Shown here: in pieces, positions 52,601 through 57,511 of the stretch
Numbering within the stretch: position 1 is the first letter of the stretch
Layout: every line of letters begins with the position of its first letter
Assembly: GCA_046590205.1 (NCBI GenBank)
Contig: JBKJTT010000066.1
Location: 1 to 57,511 of the forward strand
From: DATDEW01 sp046590205
GTDB lineage: Bacteria > Bacteroidota > Ignavibacteria > Palsa-1295
Direction of reading: 5' to 3'
DNA: 57,511 bases
The notes under the pieces: model-generated
Databases searched by the model: none
What the model was told of the DNA's origin: nothing
What the model saw: only the letters and a program-made list of their open reading frames with translations
Position numbers and translations under genes: made by a program

Positions 52601-55600
52601 GACCCTGTCTATTTGAGCAAGATTATGCAGTATCAGATCGATTTCACAGGACCGCATCCTATCGGATACCCGCTCTTCTTGCAGGCAGATATTGATACGC
52701 TTGACTTCAACCGTGATATCTATGCGCGCAACTACACGACAGTGTTTGTTCTCAATGAGAACACGCAAGAGTTCGTCCGTGTGAACTTGAAGGAAGAATT
52801 GCAGGATCGTCATGATTCGGTTTCTCATCCTTACAAAGGACGTATTGACTTCGTACCTGACTCTTCGGTGGCTACACGTCATCCAGGTCAGCGTGCTCGC
52901 GTGTTCTGGAGCCCAACGCTCATTCGTCCGTCAAACAATTCATATCATGAGATCGCTCGTGCTGCAAAGCTTGAGGATAGTGCTGCCCTTCGCGGACGCT
53001 TCTATCGTCAAACACTTGCAGAGGTGATTAATGCCGGCGGACCGGATTCAGTATGTGCGATGAGCATTGATGATCCGACCCAGTGGTACGCAGGTGAGCT
53101 TTACCGTACACTTCCTGTACGTCCGGGCGATAACATCGTGGTGTTTAGCCGTACCCAGCTTTGGAAATATGGCTATGCAGGCGCTAGGTCACGCGGATTA
53201 ACATTCACCATTGGTGATGTTCTGCCACCTTTCTATGTAGGCGATATTACTGCGCTTCAGAATGATCCGATTCATCCGAATCGTAAGTTCCTCCGTGAGG
53301 ATGTGAACTATGAAGCATATAATCCGGCATTGCCTGATACAGTACTTTTGAAAATTGGTGGTTATGATATAAACAACTTCTACAATCCAGCATGGCTCTT
53401 CGATCCATTCAACTATTCACAGTTGCATATTGACGTTGACTATGATGACAATATTCCAAGCGATTGGAAGAACACACGTCTTCCATGGTGGTTGAAGCGC
53501 GACACGGTTTATAATGTAAACCCGGGCGTTGGTTCGAATGGATATATACAGCTTTATGGCACACCGCACAATCCTGATGTAGTGCCTGGTGGTGAAGCAG
53601 TAAGCGTACGTCTAACTAACTGGCCGCCGAACTTTGCCTCTGAACATCAGTTGCTTGATAATTTTGACGGAGTACTTGGTAATGATAGCACATTGCTTTC
53701 ACATTGGATATTCCCACCGTACTTCCATTGTCCGACGGGCTTCCAAGACGATACACTTTGTGTACGTTCGGTATCTCGTGACTACACGTTCCGTATCTTC
53801 GTTCAGGATAGCTTGCCGATCTATTTGACAAGCCCGTCTATCGCTTGCGCTGCTAACTTGACAGATAGCTTGCGTTACGATTATGACATTCAGACGGACG
53901 ATGAACTTGAGGATTCGGCTGCTCTTGCTATCTCTATTGCAGAGACTGCCCGTTTAGGTCAGGATGTAGTTTGGGATTTCCGTTACGGCAGAACAGCATA
54001 CGCTCTTAAGGTCGGACCGGCATGGTTGAAGGCATACTTCAATGATGCAAATCGCGTCGCAGAGCTTAATGCATTTGCAGCTCGTGGAATCATGAATATC
54101 CGCTTTGACTCGGCATCTGTCTATCCGCTCATTACGCCTGTTCCGCAGGTTAATGGTGAGTTGCTTCTTGATACGCTCGTTGCTGTTGAGACCGATGATG
54201 GTCACACAGGAAAGCGTACACAGCAGTGGAGATTGCCGATTAACGTCGAGCCAACGATCTTGACAACCGGTGCGGACCTTCCGCGCGCGAAAGAGGACTT
54301 GGAGTATAGCACATATTTCAATGGTACAAATGTACCGGTTATTCAGATCACAGATCCGAACTTTGCAGATTATCATACATTCCGTTTGATTTATAAAGGT
54401 CAGACTGAAGACATCTATCGTGATGATCGCTATAAGACCGGTAGAGTCACAGTTTCTGGTAAAACACCACTTTGGCTGAAGATTAATCCAATTTCAGGTG
54501 CTCTTTACGGTACTCCTGGTTTGAACGACGCTCCGCATAATTCAGAAAATCCTGATTGCGGCGGACCAGATACTATCACAGTAGTTGTTGAAGACGTATG
54601 CGGATTAACCGCATGGAGACACATTGAGCTTCAGGTTGATTCAACCGCTCATGCTCCGAAGTTTTTCAAGAGCACTCGTACACTTTGTATCCGTAACAAG
54701 ACGCCGTTCTGCGACAGCATTCGCGTAACAGACAGAGATCTGCTCCGTGATTGCCCGACAGATACGCTTACTATACAGATACTTGAGCCAATTGGCTTCA
54801 CAGTTACGCCTTCTAAGATCGGCGGGACACTCTCAAATGATACCCAGTGGGTAAAGATCTGCGGTCAGTTTAACGAAGACGATCAGTACTTCGTAAACGA
54901 GCCACTCGCTCCGCGTTACATTAGCTTGCTTGTCACAGACTTGCAGGGTAATGTAGATACGGTAAAGTATCAAGTACATGTCGGCGATATCCCAACCTTC
55001 ATGTGTGATGTATATGTATCGAACAAGCTTACCTCAACCCATCCGGTTGATATACAGCGCCTCTGCTTCGGTGCAGGCAAGTTCGGTCGTGATTCGCTTG
55101 ATATTAGATATTGCGAAATCGAAGTTCCACCACCAGGACCATCATCAGTATTTGACGGTCGTTGGGAGTTGCCGATTGGCGGTTCGCTCAAGGGTACACA
55201 TATCGATATCCGTCGCGATACCAATCAGTACGCAGATGTAACGTGGCAGTTGCGCTTTGAGTCTGGTAGCGAAGCTGGTTCGTTCCTCTATCCGATAGAG
55301 ATATGTTGGAACAAGGGTTGCTTCGATAGCACGGGTACGTTCGTAGGTAACTTCTACCTCGTTCATCCGAATACGCCGAGTGAGTTCTCTATTAATATGA
55401 GTAACGGCGGTGGACCGATCAACAATACGTTCTATACATTGCGCAATGTTGGTGCAGATTCGCTCTGTCTTGAGATTCGCAACGTCGGGTTGAAAAATGC
55501 ACGTATCGTCTTCGTACCAACGAAGAGCGATGTCGCAGGTGAGGATACAAGAATAACTGTTCTCGAACAGAACTATCCGAACCCGTTCAATCCGTCAACG

Positions 55601-55828
55601 ACGCTTCGCTTCAAGCTCGCACAGCGTGAGAATGTGAAGATCGAGATATATGATGTTAAGGGTGCGCTTGTAAAGACACTCGTTAACGAAGTCATCGAGC
55701 AAGGCAGCTACCCAGTAATTTGGGATGCTACAAATGATGCTGGTGATGTAATGCCGACAGGTACATACATCGCGAAGATGACAGCCGGTAGCTATAGTTC
55801 ATCAATCAAGATGACCCTTAGCAAGTAA
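49622..55828 (+). CDS. Giant T9SS cell-surface protein with Pmp-like beta-helix repeats
   Basis: 2068 residues from the ATG at 49622, which has an excellent Shine-Dalgarno (GGAGGAAAT) and a signal peptide (MQRFLVALFLILGVLGVVQTSSAQ); the frame opens earlier (49457), but that extension lacks signals. The N-terminal ~200-780 is a right-handed beta-helix-type region with repeated GGA(I/V/F/T) plus FxxN motifs (GGAIHMSA, GGAIYVGN, GGAVHLDW, GGAVYTNW, GGAVYLNP). It contains one Gly-rich GVGYTVAPNV..GGGGFGATATA unit. The middle is a long region of unknown fold. Near ~1600-1680 is a cadherin-like/He_PIG pattern (PLWLKINPISGALYGTPG). The C-terminus is a T9SS sorting domain (YPNPFNPSTTLRFKL.., GTYIAKM). 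Probably an adhesin or surface-layer component. Confidence 0.88.
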   Translation: MQRFLVALFLILGVLGVVQTSSAQQIVEISGYLTPGQTRILYSRTPGNALTDTIYRISGRLSVSGTLRIMEGAELHFLPDGRIVDSVGGKIVANGFQGLARRIQIRGINVNSNSDEWGHIVVLPGADSVYFANVRFAFMRKKERVDRTLHYGTTLTALTNSMAIIKASNGVGGVMTTFSSRTYLYDVIVDSCQAIYRGGAFAFLQAPSASYFPSDDGRLALARGQVRRLLVRDTRVFNEDASRNSDIWDDNTTLGGAIHMSAREGASFSDWVGGFLGYLDSSFSGNGGLPNSTKLNLPTLFHARTDTMQFERCLAYNPGAGSARGGAIYVGNYTGLTLHLATFNKDTARTNDPDQADAWGGAIAVSKTSADPSWLPPNAPTPLYVGPTAQAQLSGRRPGLAIYKRARFLGNVAGLGGAVHLDWQANQSYTTNGPALYIDGENIISTSPFTLRDSGLIEFVSNTAYRQGGAVYTNWYTFVTGYLAPQNHANPRWDSVELRVKFFDNASGLAGGAVYLNPNSNPDYQIRRTKFADNFVNPLNARIDKPSYKNIVSGGGADFIGTRDSSFAVEYLRNYVWGGNGGATYMNMGQSGPGVNAYNRYMVEDKYNASNPGFLNWVNGITVNTGGSLYSSAPSVVITSANLHGAGATAVANISGGSVVSITVTNPGVGYTVAPNVALVGGGGFGATATASITNIAPPMPFDPRELTRYLDNWTTTGDDSLGTYNRTGRGGGLFVDINNSSAYPLVVKDSLIMSRVRFEENQAFTGSAIHSDNTFLHVQANQTLIANNTATSRHSATVDLESPNQNNPGDLNAGATIWGSFDGPGPSNESNSRGNAIYDNNARYILRSPNGPAGFGGVDTLRGNFWGETGVDLATRLPAIPVGAVQNTFFIDFYSDCYKNVYEPRRNEPYTYTPTPIGFADAAKTIPLPDTLLMEGRIYDMFDRGRDIKTVDYNDRRLAISEAFSLGLPTDIGLPSKGRKGLHRWTRDIFSKDPVYLSKIMQYQIDFTGPHPIGYPLFLQADIDTLDFNRDIYARNYTTVFVLNENTQEFVRVNLKEELQDRHDSVSHPYKGRIDFVPDSSVATRHPGQRARVFWSPTLIRPSNNSYHEIARAAKLEDSAALRGRFYRQTLAEVINAGGPDSVCAMSIDDPTQWYAGELYRTLPVRPGDNIVVFSRTQLWKYGYAGARSRGLTFTIGDVLPPFYVGDITALQNDPIHPNRKFLREDVNYEAYNPALPDTVLLKIGGYDINNFYNPAWLFDPFNYSQLHIDVDYDDNIPSDWKNTRLPWWLKRDTVYNVNPGVGSNGYIQLYGTPHNPDVVPGGEAVSVRLTNWPPNFASEHQLLDNFDGVLGNDSTLLSHWIFPPYFHCPTGFQDDTLCVRSVSRDYTFRIFVQDSLPIYLTSPSIACAANLTDSLRYDYDIQTDDELEDSAALAISIAETARLGQDVVWDFRYGRTAYALKVGPAWLKAYFNDANRVAELNAFAARGIMNIRFDSASVYPLITPVPQVNGELLLDTLVAVETDDGHTGKRTQQWRLPINVEPTILTTGADLPRAKEDLEYSTYFNGTNVPVIQITDPNFADYHTFRLIYKGQTEDIYRDDRYKTGRVTVSGKTPLWLKINPISGALYGTPGLNDAPHNSENPDCGGPDTITVVVEDVCGLTAWRHIELQVDSTAHAPKFFKSTRTLCIRNKTPFCDSIRVTDRDLLRDCPTDTLTIQILEPIGFTVTPSKIGGTLSNDTQWVKICGQFNEDDQYFVNEPLAPRYISLLVTDLQGNVDTVKYQVHVGDIPTFMCDVYVSNKLTSTHPVDIQRLCFGAGKFGRDSLDIRYCEIEVPPPGPSSVFDGRWELPIGGSLKGTHIDIRRDTNQYADVTWQLRFESGSEAGSFLYPIEICWNKGCFDSTGTFVGNFYLVHPNTPSEFSINMSNGGGPINNTFYTLRNVGADSLCLEIRNVGLKNARIVFVPTKSDVAGEDTRITVLEQNYPNPFNPSTTLRFKLAQRENVKIEIYDVKGALVKTLVNEVIEQGSYPVIWDATNDAGDVMPTGTYIAKMTAGSYSSSIKMTLSK

Positions 55829-55846
55829 AACGCCAAAGTTTGATTG

Positions 55847-55872
55847 CCGGGTAAGGCAGTAGCTTTACCCGG
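55847..55872 (+). promoter_or_regulatory. Hairpin between two secreted-protein genes
   Basis: CCGGGTAA (55847-55854) pairs with TTACCCGG (55865-55872), loop of 10 nt. There is no T-run after it, so it may be a weak terminator or a processing/stability element between the giant gene and the next one. Confidence 0.45.
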
Positions 55873-55951
55873 AGGTCATTAGTAAAGTGGCGAACGAATA
55901 CGATTTTTATAAACGACATTTAGTAATAACACTCATAGGAGATACGATTCT

Positions 55952-57511
55952 ATGAAACTCTTAAAACAGTTTCTTGCAGGAATGGGCGTTGCGGCGCTCC
56001 TCTCGATTGTTGGTGTATCCAAGTCAGATGCTCAAATATGGGCATACTACGACGTAGAGATAGCTAACCAGTTTTTCAATCCTCTCGTTGGATTAACCAA
56101 TGAGATTCAAGACGTTGAATTTCTTGATTTTTCCGGATTCGGTGATCTTGATGACGGTGTAGCTAACAATATTCCGATTGGGTTCTCTTTTGAATACAAT
56201 CATGATATGTTCAGCTCTCTGAACGTTTGTATCAATGGATGGGCTTCGCTCGGCGTACAACAGACACCTGTCATTACGCATGACGTGTACTACCTCTTCC
56301 GTGCGAACCAACCGAACAATACGTTGGCTCCATTCTGGGGTGACCACAAGTACCGTGTCCCTTCAGAGGCTCTTGTTGGGTATAAGCCAACGACGATCCA
56401 TTATGGAGTTGTCGCTGTGCCTGACCCAAATCCGTGTGCCGCTCCTGGTTCGCTTTTACGCACCTTCACTCTTGAATGGAGAGATCTGAATATCAATGAG
56501 AAGACTAATGTCAACTCTGTTGCTACATTCCAGATCAAGATCATTCAGAATGCTTTCGCAAATGACTGTGCTGTTCCTGATCCGCGCGCAACGATAGAAT
56601 TCCATTATGGCTCTATTGGTAATCTTGGTACAGTTCGTACTCAGGGTTCATCAGTTGGTATTGAGGATAGCGTATCCGATAGCTTGGCTCATTCATTTAT
56701 GAATGCGCTCTTCCCATCATCATTTGCCGGTGAAGATAGCACACGTCGCAATAAAGACTCGCTTACCACATGTTGGCCGCCTGCAACATGTTTGCCGGGT
56801 CGTATTATCCGTTTCGTGCCTGAAGGCAGAAACCAATTCCAAGAGTGGGGTGACGGCGATGTAAATCTTACGCAGCTTGATAACACTCAAGGTGCAGAGA
56901 TTCGCTTAAAGCAAAACCGCTTTGTAACACTTGCTGATGCTGACTCATTGCTTCGTGCCTCTGCACGTGCATACCCACCACTTGATAGCGTCGAAGGTCG
57001 TCAGGCATTCCATGGTGATGCTAATCATAGCGGTCGTTATACGAACCCGAATTTCCCTGGCTTCTATTTCTATAGAGCAAATGCGTATGATGCTGCGTAC
57101 ATCTTGATGTATCTTGCTGCTAAGCTCCCGTTCTTGCCATGGCCACAGCCGCTTCCTGTCCCTGTCTATAAAGAGACAACGGGTGACGCAACAAATATCG
57201 CTGGCATTTATGCTGATGTGAAGAATGTTGTAAAAAGAGGAAATACAACCCTTATACCGGTTGTCCTCCGTGGTTCTGTCAATGGACCTCTTGCATTTGA
57301 CATGAATGTCAAAACACATAATGCAACGATGCTCGCATTCGCAGGAATAGAGTCAACGAAGGGTCTTACAAGCTTCAATGCTGCTACAGGTAAAACACTT
57401 TTCGCGGCTGCAGGTCAGTTCGCCGATGGTGATGTGCTCGGATACTTGCAATTTATTGCTGAGCCGTTTGCAGTGTCTGATTTTGAACTTACAGATGTCA
57501 TCGTTAATGAT
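55952..57511 (+). CDS. Secreted protein with dockerin-like and cohesin-like segments (3' partial)
   Basis: ATG at 55952 with Shine-Dalgarno AGGAGA; 520 codons are open to the last base, so the gene continues outside. Signal peptide (LLKQFLAGMGVAALLSIVGV..SDAQ). The first ~230 residues contain strands with FSFEYNHDMFSSLNVCINGWASLG, a pattern seen in secreted surface proteins of this group. Around 57010-57130 (HGDANHSGRY.., AYDAAYILMYLA) is a dockerin/EF-hand-like duplicated-loop pattern. It is followed by a beta-sandwich resembling cohesin (IPVVLRGSVNGPLAFDMNVK..LFAAAGQFADGDVLGYLQFI). A T9SS tail would be expected beyond the window. Likely co-expressed with the giant protein. Confidence 0.75.
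   Translation, partial: MKLLKQFLAGMGVAALLSIVGVSKSDAQIWAYYDVEIANQFFNPLVGLTNEIQDVEFLDFSGFGDLDDGVANNIPIGFSFEYNHDMFSSLNVCINGWASLGVQQTPVITHDVYYLFRANQPNNTLAPFWGDHKYRVPSEALVGYKPTTIHYGVVAVPDPNPCAAPGSLLRTFTLEWRDLNINEKTNVNSVATFQIKIIQNAFANDCAVPDPRATIEFHYGSIGNLGTVRTQGSSVGIEDSVSDSLAHSFMNALFPSSFAGEDSTRRNKDSLTTCWPPATCLPGRIIRFVPEGRNQFQEWGDGDVNLTQLDNTQGAEIRLKQNRFVTLADADSLLRASARAYPPLDSVEGRQAFHGDANHSGRYTNPNFPGFYFYRANAYDAAYILMYLAAKLPFLPWPQPLPVPVYKETTGDATNIAGIYADVKNVVKRGNTTLIPVVLRGSVNGPLAFDMNVKTHNATMLAFAGIESTKGLTSFNAATGKTLFAAAGQFADGDVLGYLQFIAEPFAVSDFELTDVIVND

Noticed and set aside
1..57511. Insertion sequences, prophage, integrons, CRISPR arrays or rRNA
   Set aside because: No transposase, integrase, phage structural gene, spacer array or rRNA pattern was seen on either strand.

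Overview
The window looks like a chromosomal segment from a Bacteroidota/Chlorobiota-type bacterium, perhaps of the Ignavibacteria/Kapabacteria kind. Evidence: three secreted proteins end in type IX secretion (T9SS) sorting domains, there is a DUF5686 outer-membrane protein, there are paired SIMPL proteins, and several intergenic regions carry a TAnnTTTG -7 element typical of Bacteroidota sigma-A promoters. Many starts are GTG or TTG, and Shine-Dalgarno sequences are visible before several genes. No phage, insertion sequence, CRISPR array or rRNA was seen. One tRNA (Arg, anticodon CCG) is present.

Layout. 0-4.1 kb: the 3' part of an OmpA-like porin with calcium-binding TSP3 repeats, the relic of a second exported protein, a large AsmA-like envelope protein on the minus strand, and three tandem tiny hydrophilic proteins. 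4.1-8.3 kb: an Uup-type ABC-F ATPase, then an AT-rich three-gene cassette (helical protein, membrane/coiled-coil protein, zinc-ribbon plus HEPN protein). This cassette is the best candidate for an undescribed accessory or defence system. 8.3-29.5 kb: heptose-phosphate kinase (minus) and, divergently, a compact surface-polysaccharide operon. It encodes nucleotide-sugar enzymes (dehydrogenase, 2-epimerase, DegT aminotransferase), export proteins (Wza-, Wzi- and Wzz-like), an O-antigen ligase/polymerase, a flippase fused to a glycosyltransferase, several further glycosyltransferases, an intact WcaJ-like initiating transferase, and a GT2 protein fused to a gutted initiating transferase.

29.5-37 kb: SIMPL / di-haem c-type protein / PepSY membrane protein / SIMPL, then accA, a YbgC-like thioesterase, a DUF5686 protein and a DUF1028 protein with a T9SS tail. 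37-43 kb: atpD and atpC, separated by four unrelated genes (DUF4188-like, class V aminotransferase, serA, tag). 43-46.6 kb: a DnaJ-TPR membrane protein, then alr, mannose-1-phosphate guanylyltransferase and rlpA. The guanylyltransferase can supply GDP-mannose to the glycosyltransferases upstream. 46.6-57.5 kb: a relic and an intact copy of a T9SS beta-propeller protein, tRNA-Arg, a TPR membrane protein, a ~2070-residue T9SS cell-surface protein with Pmp-like GGA(I/V) repeats, and the 5' part of another secreted protein with dockerin-like and cohesin-like segments that runs off the window.

The overall theme is the cell envelope: surface polysaccharide synthesis and export, large secreted adhesin-like proteins and peptidoglycan-linked proteins, with a few housekeeping genes between. 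All assignments come from reading motifs. No database search was run, and base composition statements are by eye.
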